Source of the DNA: Halomonas sp. CH40
GTDB taxonomy: Bacteria; Pseudomonadota; Gammaproteobacteria; Pseudomonadales; Halomonadaceae
Length of the DNA stretch: 64,000 nucleotides
Direction: 5' to 3'
NCBI GenBank assembly: GCA_041875495.1
Contig: CP112982.1
Span: 3,410,001-3,474,000, forward strand
In this document: positions 1 through 8,342 of the stretch, one piece after another
Position numbering within the stretch: the first letter of the stretch is position 1
Layout: every line of letters begins with the position of its first letter
Notes under the pieces: generated by a model
What the model was told of the DNA's origin: nothing
Seen by the model: only the letters and a program-made list of their open reading frames with translations
Databases searched by the model: none
Position numbers and translations under genes: made by a program

Positions 1-1440
1 GGTAATCGTATTCATTTCCACACGGAAAGCTGCGGTGTGATGAGATACATCAGGAAGACTTATCCGGCAGGGAAATTTTCCACCTGGAAGGCCTTTCCTC
101 CAGGTTGCATCGCTTTCCAGGCTGAATGTAGTGTCGCCATCATCACAGGCTGGGCTAACAGATTGAAGCTGCGATATTCCGTAGCGAACATACCCAAGCC
201 ATCTCGAACTCTTTTCCACTTGGAAAGTTGAGCCCTTATTGACTGAGTCCACAGGTACCAATCCGTGCTGCGCTGTTCCGTTTGGAAGGCGTTCCTGGTA
301 ATCGTATTCATTTCCACACGGAAAGCTGCGGTGTGATGAGATACATCGGGAAGACGGGTCAGGCAGGGAAATTTTCCACCTGGAAGGCATAGCTCCCAGA
401 TTGCATCGCTTTCCAGGCTGAATATGGCATCGCTATTATCACAGGCTGGGCTAACAGATTGAGGATGCGATATTCCGTAGCGAACATACCCAAGCCATCT
501 CGAACTCTTTTCCACTTGGAAAGTTGAGCCCTTATTGACTGAGTCCACAGATACCAATTCGTGCTGCGCTGTTCCATCTAGAAAGGTGTCCTTAATGATT
601 GTTTTCATTTCCACACGGAAAGCTGCCGTGTAATGAAATACATCGGGAAGACGGGTCAGGCAGGGAAATTTTCCACCTGGAAGGCATAGCTCCCAGATTG
701 CATCGCTTTCCAGGCTGAATGTATTGTCGCCATCATCCCAGGCTGGGCTAACAGATTGAGGCTGCGATATTCCGTAGCGAACATACCCAAGCCATCTCGA
801 ACTCTTTTCCACTTGGAAAGTTGAGCCCTTATTGACTGAGTCCACAGATACCAATTCGTGCTGCGCTGTTCCATCTAGAAAGGTATCCTTAATGATTGTT
901 TTCATTTCCACACGGAAAGCTGCCGTGTAATGAAATACATCGGGAAGACGGGTCAGGCAAGGAAATTTTCCACCTGGAAGGCCTTTCCTCCAGGTTGCAT
1001 CGCTTTCCAGGCTGAATGTATTGTCGCCATCATCCCAGACTGGGCTAACAGATTGAGGCTGCGATATTCCGCAGCGAACACGCTCAAGCTACCCCGGACT
1101 CTTTTCCGCCCAGAAAGTTGAGCCCTTTTCGCCTGAGTCCACAGGTACCAATCTGTGCTGTGCTGTTCAGTCTGGAAGGCGTTCCTGGTGATCGTATTCA
1201 TTTCCAAACGGAAAGCTGCGGTGTGATGAGATACATCAGGAAGACTTATCCTGCAGGGAAATTTTCCATCTGGAAGGCCTTTCATCCAGGTTGCATCGCT
1301 TTCCAGGCTGAATGTATTGTCGCCATCATCACAGACTGAGCTACAGATTGAGGATGTGATATTCCGCAGCGAACACGCTCAAGCTACCCCGGACTCTTTT
1401 CCGCCCCGAAAGTTGAGCCCTTACTGCCTAAATCCACAGG
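1..1440. repeat. Tandem array of about 297-bp units (4.8 copies)
   Basis: The same block recurs with the anchor ATTTCCACACGGAAAGC (last copy ATTTCCAAACGG) at 14, 310, 607, 904 and 1200, so the period is 296-297 bp and the fifth copy is partial. Copies 2 and 3 are almost identical; the outer copies differ by scattered substitutions. Each unit carries several short dyads of the form TTTCC-N3/4-GGAAR (in the first unit near 14-30, 77-93, 210-229 and 276-296), spaced irregularly. Because the period is a multiple of three, a long frame stays open on the minus strand (60-911), but its protein would simply be 99-residue repeats without recognisable features, and I do not call it a gene. The array may extend beyond the left edge. 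Its function is unknown. Confidence 0.9.
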
Positions 1441-1492
1441 TAAGTGCCTATGCAGATGTTTTCATACATGAAAACATCTGCATAGGCACTTA
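1441..1492. repeat. Perfect 25-bp inverted repeat with 2-nt centre
   Basis: Positions 1441-1465 and 1468-1492 are exact reverse complements around the dinucleotide AC. The dyad directly abuts the end of the 297-bp tandem array. No T-tract follows on either strand, so it is not a classical terminator. It could form a cruciform or a long RNA hairpin, or mark a rearrangement end. Confidence 0.92.
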
Positions 1493-1720
1493 GGCACTGG
1501 CAACGTTGAACCTGCCTTAAAGCCTGTTGCTCTGGTATCGCTTCATATTCCCAGTGTGGATAACGAGCTTATACATGTATGTCGGTATTTTGGAAGACAC
1601 CCCTGCTCAACGACGCGGCCTGATCAGAACGCTTGAGGAAAAGGGGCGAAGGAAGAGCAATCGATAAGCACACCTTGGAGCCGTTTCTCATTGCCCAAGA
1701 CACACGTGTGCTGTTTGTTG
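1493..1720. other. No gene seen
   Basis: I find no open frame with a plausible start and ribosome binding site here and no recognisable RNA gene. The stretch separates the repeat array from the terminator of the small membrane-protein gene. Confidence 0.6.
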
Positions 1721-1764
1721 AAAAAATAAAACCGGTGCATGGCTGCCTTAATGACCATGCACCG
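1721..1764 (-). terminator. Rho-independent terminator of the amt1 unit
   Basis: A 10-bp perfect stem (1733-1742 with 1755-1764, 12-nt loop) is followed on the minus strand by a T-rich run (plus-strand AAAAAATAAAA at 1721-1731). It lies 20 bp after the stop codon of the small gene at 1785-1958. Confidence 0.85.
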
Positions 1765-1784
1765 ATGTTTATCGCAATAATGCA

Positions 1785-1958
1785 TTATTGCTGAGTGGAC
1801 TCATGTTTTTTAAATGCCGCATTTTCGTGCTTTATAATACTGACCGTTAATAAAAGGCATAAACCTACGCCAACGATCAAACTCGCCGAGATAATAGCGG
1901 GATGACTGGAAAAGAACAGGTAATTAATGGCACTTTGCAAATCGGTACTGGTTTCCAT
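1785..1958 (-). CDS. Small single-span membrane protein next to amt1
   Basis: This 57-codon gene has an ATG at 1958 preceded by a strong GAGGAG ribosome binding site 7 nt upstream, and it ends just before a good terminator. The protein has a short polar N-terminus (METSTDLQSA), one strongly hydrophobic segment at about residues 21-42 (IISASLIVGVGLCLLLTVSI) and a charged, Lys/His/Glu-rich tail. It lies 99 bp downstream of the ammonium channel gene on the same strand, with no terminator visible between them, so the two are probably co-transcribed. I do not recognise a family. By position it may be an accessory subunit or partner of the channel, but that is inference only. Confidence 0.75.
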   Translation of the reverse strand: METSTDLQSAINYLFFSSHPAIISASLIVGVGLCLLLTVSIIKHENAAFKKHESTQQ

Positions 1959-2057
1959 TGTTGTCTCCTCAACGTTTCTTAGGATATGTCTGGCAACTAC
2001 TTTTTTACATGATCATTATTTAGCGCATGCTCGAGGTAAGATGCAGAGTTATCGCGA

Positions 2058-3410
2058 TTAACTAATATCCTGCCTTTTCGCCATGGGGAACGCTTTGTTT
2101 AATCCACCATGAACGCCCTGAGGCGAATGACCTTGTGGAGACTCGGTTTCAGGATAGGGCCTCGCCGATATTTCCACCAGGTCAAGCCCTAGTACTTCAA
2201 CATGTGGTGGTACACGCAGTAGGTTGAACTTTTTCAATGCGTAAGAGATTCCCCAACCTGGGATAAAGCCGGTTAACGCCATAACCACAGCGCCTACCAA
2301 CTGGCCGGTGAAAGAAATATCCGGCATCCCTTCTGCATTGGCAAACCCTGCCGCGAAGATACCCACCAGCACGACGCCGTAAAAACCGCAGAAACCATGA
2401 ACCGCAAAGGCGCCCACAGAGTCATCCAGGCCGCGCTGTTCAAGGAAGTTGCCCACTTTGGCCATTAACGCACCACCGCTGGCCGCCAGCGCAAACGCCA
2501 GGCCGGGATAGTAAAGATCCAGACCGGCTGCCACGGTGATGATACCGCCCAAGCCACCTGACATGGTCCAGAAGGGGTCTCTTGATATCAGGTAGGCTCC
2601 GATAACACCGCCTGCAAAACCCATGACAGTGTTGAAGGCAAAAGCCGACAGGTTGGTCTGGGTTCCATAAATGGTCGTCCAGCCAATATCGCCGGTATTG
2701 AAGATGATGCAGCCGCCGAGAAAACCGAAGAAACCGACAATGATCATCATCAGCCCAAGCAGCGACATGGGCATGTTGTGCGGTGGGATTGCCTGGGGCT
2801 TACCGTTTTTAAACTTGCCAATTCTGGCGCCCAGGTTCATCAATACTCCTAGGGCAAAGAACCCGGCAACCGCATGGACGACCCCTGCTGCCCCAACATC
2901 ATGATAGCCAAACTGGGTGAGTAGCCAGCCGCTTGGGTGCCAGCCCCAGGACCCGGCCAGTATCCATACGCCACCCCCCAATATGACGGCAAGTGTCAGG
3001 AAGGCACTCAAACGAATTCGTTCGATGACGGCTCCAGAAAGGATAGAGCCTGTAGTCGCCCCAAAAAGAGCGAACGCCGCGAAAAATATCCCTGTGCCCA
3101 TATCGTTGACATCAGGGCGCATACTGGCGCTCCAGGGAAGCGCCGCCGAGGCATCAATGGGAATCAGGCCATTGGGAAAGGCGTTGTAAATCCACCAGCC
3201 CACAAAATAGAAGGCCGGAATCACTGACGCCAGCGTAAGGATGTTTTTCATCCCTGATGCCAGCGCATTCTTGGTGCGCGAGGCACCAATTTCGTAAGAC
3301 AGGAAACCTGCGTGAATCAGGAACATAATGGCAATACACCACCAGTAAAACACCTCTATATTCATTGCCTGATGCATCTCGAAGATGCCTTTTAGTTCAT
3401 CGGTCGTCAT
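2058..3410 (-). CDS. amt: Ammonium transporter (Amt/Mep/Rh family), first copy
   Basis: This 450-residue polytopic protein matches the Amt family across its length, with about eleven hydrophobic spans. Both pore histidines are visible, in VVHAVAG (first half) and FAVHGFCG (second half). The family conducts ammonium, or ammonia plus a proton, and often methylammonium too, across the inner membrane. The C-terminal tail, which in AmtB contacts PII proteins, is about 50 residues long and ends with a Pro/Gly/His-rich stretch. Upstream there is a sigma-54-like promoter at 3616-3630 and an NtrC-like palindrome at 3818-3834. That fits induction under nitrogen limitation. A small membrane-protein gene follows. 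Position next to tdm suggests a role in capturing amines or ammonium released from them; a specific methylamine role is inferred, not shown. Confidence 0.93.
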   Translation of the reverse strand: MTTDELKGIFEMHQAMNIEVFYWWCIAIMFLIHAGFLSYEIGASRTKNALASGMKNILTLASVIPAFYFVGWWIYNAFPNGLIPIDASAALPWSASMRPDVNDMGTGIFFAAFALFGATTGSILSGAVIERIRLSAFLTLAVILGGGVWILAGSWGWHPSGWLLTQFGYHDVGAAGVVHAVAGFFALGVLMNLGARIGKFKNGKPQAIPPHNMPMSLLGLMMIIVGFFGFLGGCIIFNTGDIGWTTIYGTQTNLSAFAFNTVMGFAGGVIGAYLISRDPFWTMSGGLGGIITVAAGLDLYYPGLAFALAASGGALMAKVGNFLEQRGLDDSVGAFAVHGFCGFYGVVLVGIFAAGFANAEGMPDISFTGQLVGAVVMALTGFIPGWGISYALKKFNLLRVPPHVEVLGLDLVEISARPYPETESPQGHSPQGVHGGLNKAFPMAKRQDIS

Positions 3411-3615
3411 GTTGTTCCCCTATGTGTAAAGCGTGACAGTGAAATCACCTGGCTGTTTTAACCAGAGAGTTTTCGTAGTAATAAACCATTTTCTGTTGCA
3501 TTCAATGACGATGATTCTTTAACACTTACCTTTATAAACAGCATTAAAACGGCTACTAGCCAACGCTCATCCCAACATTAACAGCAGCCTTTTTAAATGC
3601 CTTAAGTTAAATAGA

Positions 3616-3630
3616 GCAACATGCATGCCA
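3616..3630 (-). promoter_or_regulatory. Candidate sigma-54 promoter of amt1
   Basis: The minus strand reads TGGCAT-N5-TTGC, one base from the sigma-54 consensus TGGCAC-N5-TTGC with correct spacing. It lies about 205 bp before the amt start codon. Confidence 0.6.
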
Positions 3631-3817
3631 AAACTCCATCAGCGCAGAAAAACATCTTATCCAGCCCATCAAACGATGCTTTATTGTCTAAAATATCGCG
3701 AAAACAAAACGTCACTGAACATTACCCTGGCAAATCAACACTTCCTTTTTACCAGCAAAACCCACTCTTCTGATTGGTCGAATTACCATTAAAAACGGGG
3801 GCACTCATTCTTTTACA

Positions 3818-3834
3818 TGCACTGTGACAGTGCT
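3818..3834. promoter_or_regulatory. Candidate NtrC-binding palindrome
   Basis: TGCACT-GTGAC-AGTGCT matches the NtrC consensus TGCACY-N5-RGTGCA at 11 of 12 positions. It lies about 190 bp upstream of the candidate sigma-54 promoter of amt1, a normal enhancer distance. Confidence 0.6.
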
Positions 3835-3843
3835 GACCTTCAC

Positions 3844-3872
3844 CAAGCCAGTGCGTTCTAATCACTGGCTTG
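3844..3872 (-). terminator. Hairpin after tdm
   Basis: A perfect 10-bp stem (3844-3853 with 3863-3872, 9-nt loop) begins 11 bp after the tdm stop codon. No T-tract follows on the minus strand, so termination would be weak or Rho-assisted. Confidence 0.5.
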
Positions 3873-3883
3873 ATGGAATTAAA

Positions 3884-6199
3884 TTAACTACGCACGCGAG
3901 TACGCTCCTTGTCATAAAACGGCAAGGCAACCACTTCCGCCGGCAGGCGTTTCTGGTGCCCATCAAGGCGACCCACTTCTAGCTGGGTACCAGAGCTTGC
4001 AAACTCGGGTGCCAGACGACAAAGGGCTATCGATTGCTTAAGCAGCGGTGATTGGGTAGCACTGGTCACCTGCCCCACCGGAAAGCGTCCATGAAAGATC
4101 TGATCCCCATGATCCACCAGTTCCGTACTATGAATGATCAGTCCCATTAACTTGTGGCGACTTTCCGGTGCCTGCCGTGCCATCGCCTCCCGGCCAACAA
4201 AGTCGTCTTCCTTGGTTTTCATTGGCACGGTGAAACCAATACCCGCTTCAAACGGATTGGTTTCCGGGCAGAATTCATGGTCAGCAAAAATCAGCCCCGC
4301 TTCGATGCGCAGCATATCCAGTGCATCCAGCCCTAAGGGCGCTAAGCCGAACGCTTGCCCCGCCTCCCAGATGGTATCCCAAAGACGTTCGCCATGGTCA
4401 GGGTGGCACCAGACTTCAAACCCCAGCTCGCCGGTGTAGCCGGTACGCGAGACCATAAGAGGAATGCCCTCCGGCCCGCCCAACCGGCCAATCATAAAAT
4501 GGAACCAGCTTAACTGCGCGACGCTCGTCTGGGTTTCAGCGTTCCACACAAGCTGGCTGAGCAGCTCACGGCTGAACGGCCCCTGGATCGCCAGGTTGTG
4601 CAGTTGCTGGGTGGACTCACGAATACTGACCTTATAACCCTGGCGGCTAGCCAGCTCACGCAGCCAGATACCACTATACGGGTCGCCGCAGATCCACCGG
4701 AACGCCTGTTCGCCCATCCGAAAAAGCGTGCCATCGTCGAGCATGCCGCCGGTTTCATTGCAGGCGGCTGAGTAAGCGACTTCGCCAACGGATAAACGCC
4801 GCACATTCCGGGTCAAGGCGTATTGCAGCAGGCGTTCAGCATCCGGCCCCACCACTTCAAACTTGCGCAAGGGTGTCAGGTCCATGACCGCAACCCGTTC
4901 ACGGCAGGCAAGGTATTCGGCACGCCGCCCCCAGCCTTCAAACTCGCTGGGTAGCCAGTAGCCGCGATATTCAATGAAGCGCTGGGTCAGGGCCGATGTC
5001 CGACGGTGAAAGGCGGTTTGCAGTGTCATGCGGGGCAGTTCCTCCGGGGTAGTCCGGTTAGCAATTGAACGCGGAAATTCATGCTCGGCTGAGTAGATGC
5101 GTACCTGTATATCGGTGGGCGTCCATCCGTTAGCGGAGTCAATGTCGTCCGGACACGCGGACGACGCACACACCAGGTCGCGCTTCGCGCGCAGCAGGAC
5201 ATAGTCGCCAGCTCGCGACCAGGGCTCATCTGCCGATAGCGTGCCGCAGGGTTCAACGTGCGTATTGAAAAAGAAATTGATGGCTGGCCAGCCAGCGCGA
5301 GGGGCGATGTTAAAGACCGCCAGTTCACGGTTAAAATTCTCGGTACAACTGATATGGCCAAAATAGCCGCTGTCTTCGTAGAATTTTGGCGTACATGCCA
5401 GCATAAAACTGTCATGCCGCCCGACTGTGTCCTGCACCACTTCAAGCATGGGCTGAAGACGTTGATCGGCAAAGCGCGAAAACAGGCCGGGCTGCGGCAT
5501 CGCGCAATTGGCCAGCGTGCGTGTTGCCGCCGCGTCCAGGGTCACCGTCTCGCCCAGGTCCAGGGCATCTTTATCAAAGGCAATAAAGTCCGAACACTGC
5601 TTGCCTGACACATCGATGATCTGAATCCACTCACCTGCACGAACCTGATAGGTACGCGCACTGCTATGCGGAATGTGGATGTCGTTAATAGGCTCGGCTA
5701 AAGGCGCTGGCAGGATCGGTAAATGCTCAGGCAAGTGCCAGTGAATCACGTCCAGTTCCGTGGCGGGTGACTGCTCGGAGACCGCCATGTCGTTGCCGGG
5801 GGCCACCAGCACCAACGTTAGCAGCGCGCTATCCAGAGGGCAGCTGAGTTCAAGAGGCAACTGCCGCCCGGGAATATGACCTCCCTGTGACAGCAGTTCA
5901 GTATCAATCTGCCAAGAATCGAACCGGGCTTTCAACCGCTTGGCAGCCGCATTACCCTGTTCAAGCTGGCGCTGTGTCAGCGCGGCGGACGGCTGCAGCG
6001 CTATCCCCATGGAAGCCGTCACGGCTTGGTTATCCTGGTCAAGCGCCAACAAATCGCAGCCCTGCTCCCCATCTGGCGACGTGATGCTCAGACGCTCCCC
6101 CGGTAATAGCGGTAAACGCAGGGCATGCTGGCCAGCGATACGATAGCGCCGGCAAGGCGTTTCCAGCGCCTGCTGCTTAGAGTGATGCCAACTACCCAT
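3884..6199 (-). CDS. tdm: Trimethylamine N-oxide demethylase (DUF1989-GcvT fusion)
   Basis: This 771-residue protein joins an N-terminal DUF1989 region (about residues 1-380) to a C-terminal GcvT/aminomethyltransferase region (about 390-765), the architecture of the Tdm enzymes described in Methylocella and marine Rhodobacteraceae. Tdm splits TMAO into dimethylamine and formaldehyde in the cytoplasm; the C-terminal domain binds tetrahydrofolate, which can take up the formaldehyde. DUF1989 hallmarks are seen at SCTENFNRE and EPCGTL, with a further cysteine in SSACPDD; the cysteines are likely metal ligands. The start is supported by a GAGG site 8 nt upstream of ATG 6199. The gene is divergent from the kinase operon and lies in the same cluster as tmm, dmm and the N-methylglutamate genes, which makes a generic aminomethyltransferase role unlikely. 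Confidence 0.87.
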   Translation of the reverse strand: MGSWHHSKQQALETPCRRYRIAGQHALRLPLLPGERLSITSPDGEQGCDLLALDQDNQAVTASMGIALQPSAALTQRQLEQGNAAAKRLKARFDSWQIDTELLSQGGHIPGRQLPLELSCPLDSALLTLVLVAPGNDMAVSEQSPATELDVIHWHLPEHLPILPAPLAEPINDIHIPHSSARTYQVRAGEWIQIIDVSGKQCSDFIAFDKDALDLGETVTLDAAATRTLANCAMPQPGLFSRFADQRLQPMLEVVQDTVGRHDSFMLACTPKFYEDSGYFGHISCTENFNRELAVFNIAPRAGWPAINFFFNTHVEPCGTLSADEPWSRAGDYVLLRAKRDLVCASSACPDDIDSANGWTPTDIQVRIYSAEHEFPRSIANRTTPEELPRMTLQTAFHRRTSALTQRFIEYRGYWLPSEFEGWGRRAEYLACRERVAVMDLTPLRKFEVVGPDAERLLQYALTRNVRRLSVGEVAYSAACNETGGMLDDGTLFRMGEQAFRWICGDPYSGIWLRELASRQGYKVSIRESTQQLHNLAIQGPFSRELLSQLVWNAETQTSVAQLSWFHFMIGRLGGPEGIPLMVSRTGYTGELGFEVWCHPDHGERLWDTIWEAGQAFGLAPLGLDALDMLRIEAGLIFADHEFCPETNPFEAGIGFTVPMKTKEDDFVGREAMARQAPESRHKLMGLIIHSTELVDHGDQIFHGRFPVGQVTSATQSPLLKQSIALCRLAPEFASSGTQLEVGRLDGHQKRLPAEVVALPFYDKERTRVRS

Positions 6200-6285
6200 A
6201 GTGTAACCTCGTGTTGTCCGTTCCGGTTTTGTTCAGCCTGGGGCTATAAAGGTGCGTCGCGGTCGTCTGATACTCCCTTTATGGT

Positions 6286-6300
6286 GCAGGTGGCGTGCCC
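6286..6300 (-). promoter_or_regulatory. Weak sigma-54-like promoter of tdm
   Basis: The minus strand reads GGGCAC-N5-CTGC, which keeps the GG and GC core dinucleotides but misses two consensus bases. It lies 87 bp before the tdm start codon. Treat as tentative. Confidence 0.3.
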
Positions 6301-6488
6301 GCCCCCACCGGAGAACCGTGATGCGCCAACAATTTTCTTTCTGATAAAAATACTTTACTCGCAGTAGGAAGCTGCACAATCGGCCATGGGGGGTAATCAC
6401 GAAGGAGTAACCAGCCTGTACTGGCATGAAACCTGCTAGTAACAGGGCTAACGCGCGTAAGGCATGAACGTCGGTGATGGGAGGAGGT

Positions 6489-7655
6489 ATGGCTATCAGT
6501 CTCAGTGGCTGGATTGAACGTCGGGTAATTCAACCTGAAAAAACGTCTCAGCCGGAACCGCTCATAAGCGACCAGGTACTCAACGGGCTTACCTTGCGCC
6601 TCGCCGCATGCCACCACCTGGCGGTTGACTTACCGACGGTTCTTACCTGGTTGCAACGTCAGCTTCCAGCCACCTACACCGCTACCGAAGGTTCATGTTT
6701 ATGCCTCGCCTTGCGAATGTCGCAGGCCCACTCGCTGACCCTGGTGACGCCTTCCGGCATTACCCTGACAGCAGATCAGGCCACCGCTATGGAAGCGGCG
6801 TTAACCACGCGCTATCGACGTACAGACGACCTCGTCAATGGGAGCAGGGAAATACCCTCACAGCGTCAGCTTCCATGCTGGCCCCACCCCCTATACGCAC
6901 AGCAGCTTACGCTGGATAAAAAGGCGGAGGCTTGGTTATTGCTACCAGGCGGATGGCCGCAGAACCCGTTTTTCGAGCCGTTACGCAGAGCCTTCATGGA
7001 AGGCTTAAAGATTTGCCTGGCGCACCATCAGCACCTCGAACAGGCGGTGGAAGAAGAGCGTCGCGACTATGCCGCCGGCTTACACGACACCATTGCCCAA
7101 GAGCTGGGGTATTTGCGGCTGCGCACCTCGCGCCTGGAGAAGGCTTGCCGACAGCTTGCGCCGGAACTTGAGACGCTGGCCAGCGATATCCACCTGCAAA
7201 CCCAGCGAACCTACCGCCAAACCCGCGAATTGATCACCACCGCCAGGCTCACTCTGGAGGATGATTCACTCCACTTGGGGCTAGTACGCACAGTAGAGGA
7301 ATTCGAGCAGCTTTCAGGGCTGGTATTCGAACTGGACAATCGAGCCCAACCAGAAGGCTTATCCAGACAGACCGCCATTCAGGTGCTTCTGATTGTGCGC
7401 GAAGCTCTCAGCAACAGCGTGCGTCATTCTCACGCCTCGCATGTTCGTATTCAGCTTTTCCCGCAGGTTAAAGGGGAGTTGCTGGTGCGTGTCGATGACA
7501 ATGGACAGGGCATCATTTCGGAAGATGCTGGCAGCGGCAGTTTCGGGCTGGGCATCATGCACGAGCGTGCCCAAAAGATAGGTGGCCACCTGCACGTAGG
7601 ATCACTATCCAGTGGCGGTACCCGTGTCGAATTGATCGTTACGGATGACAGATAG
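6489..7655 (+). CDS. Soluble NarX-type sensor histidine kinase
   Basis: The C-terminal half is a HisKA_3/HATPase kinase of the NarX/DegS type. The phospho-acceptor histidine is in AAGLHDTIAQELG (about residue 199), and the ATP-binding boxes are REALSNSVRHSHA, VDDNGQG and GSFGLGIMHERA. The N-terminal 190 residues match no domain I recognise and contain no membrane span, so the kinase should sense a cytoplasmic signal. I chose ATG 6489, which has a GGGAGG site 4 nt upstream; GTG 6474 and ATG 6477 are alternatives. The gene leads a tight three-gene operon (gap of 9 bp to the regulator) placed between tdm and tmm. A role in sensing TMA, TMAO or a product is inferred from that position. Confidence 0.9.
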   Translation: MAISLSGWIERRVIQPEKTSQPEPLISDQVLNGLTLRLAACHHLAVDLPTVLTWLQRQLPATYTATEGSCLCLALRMSQAHSLTLVTPSGITLTADQATAMEAALTTRYRRTDDLVNGSREIPSQRQLPCWPHPLYAQQLTLDKKAEAWLLLPGGWPQNPFFEPLRRAFMEGLKICLAHHQHLEQAVEEERRDYAAGLHDTIAQELGYLRLRTSRLEKACRQLAPELETLASDIHLQTQRTYRQTRELITTARLTLEDDSLHLGLVRTVEEFEQLSGLVFELDNRAQPEGLSRQTAIQVLLIVREALSNSVRHSHASHVRIQLFPQVKGELLVRVDDNGQGIISEDAGSGSFGLGIMHERAQKIGGHLHVGSLSSGGTRVELIVTDDR

Positions 7656-7664
7656 AGAAATGCG

Positions 7665-8342
7665 ATGAACCCTACACGAGTTGTTTTAGTCGATGACCAT
7701 CCTTTATTTCGACGTGGTGTTGCACAACTGCTCAGCGAAAGTCAGCGCTTTGATATATTGGAAGAGTTCGGCAATGCTGAAGAGCTCCTCCAGAACCTGG
7801 AGCGCCTGGATCCTGAGCTATTACTGATCGATCTGCAAATGCCGGGCACCAGCGGCTTATCCCTGCTGGAGCAGATCAAGGCCAGGTGTGAAGATACCTG
7901 GGTCGTAATGCTGACCGCGTCAGACGACAGCCATGACTTACTGAAAGCCATTCAGCTTGGCGCTGATGGCTACCTGCTCAAAGATACCGATCCGGATATC
8001 ATTCTCGAGCGTCTTGATGCTCTCCTGCATGGCAAGATAGCGCTCAATGATGATGTTGTCATGATGCTGGCGCAGCACTTGCGTGCCGATCGCCTGGATA
8101 TTATGGATGACATGCCCGCTTCCTCAAGCTGGGCGGAAGGCTTGACCGAGCGCGAACGCCATACCTTGATGTGGATTACCAAAGGACTTAGCAACAAGCT
8201 GATTGCCCGTGAACTGGGCATCAGTGACAGCACCGTCAAAGTGTATGTCAAAAACCTGCTGCGTAAGCTCAATGTCAACTCGCGTCTCGAACTGGCCGCC
8301 TGGGTACACACGCATCCTTTACCTGATGAGGATGCGCCATGA
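7665..8342 (+). CDS. NarL/FixJ-type response regulator
   Basis: This 225-residue protein has an N-terminal receiver domain with acidic pocket VDD (residues 9-11), phospho-acceptor Asp56 in LLIDLQMPG and the conserved lysine in GYLLKD. A LuxR-type helix-turn-helix lies at about residues 155-215 (LTERERHTLMWITKGLSNK onward). It is the obvious partner of the kinase just upstream. Its stop codon overlaps the start of the PAS gene (ATGA), which implies translational coupling. Targets are unknown; the divergent tdm and the following tmm are the nearest candidates. Confidence 0.93.
   Translation: MNPTRVVLVDDHPLFRRGVAQLLSESQRFDILEEFGNAEELLQNLERLDPELLLIDLQMPGTSGLSLLEQIKARCEDTWVVMLTASDDSHDLLKAIQLGADGYLLKDTDPDIILERLDALLHGKIALNDDVVMMLAQHLRADRLDIMDDMPASSSWAEGLTERERHTLMWITKGLSNKLIARELGISDSTVKVYVKNLLRKLNVNSRLELAAWVHTHPLPDEDAP

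Noticed and set aside
60..911. A 283-codon open frame on the minus strand inside the tandem repeats
   Set aside because: It is open only because the repeat unit is 99 codons long; it has no ribosome binding site, no recognisable domain, and other frames in the array are also open.
1..1440. CRISPR array
   Set aside because: Units are 297 bp and contiguous, without short repeats and unique spacers.
3819..3833. Terminator hairpin GCACTGT/ACAGTGC
   Set aside because: The arms are separated by one base, which cannot form a loop; as DNA the palindrome fits an NtrC site better.
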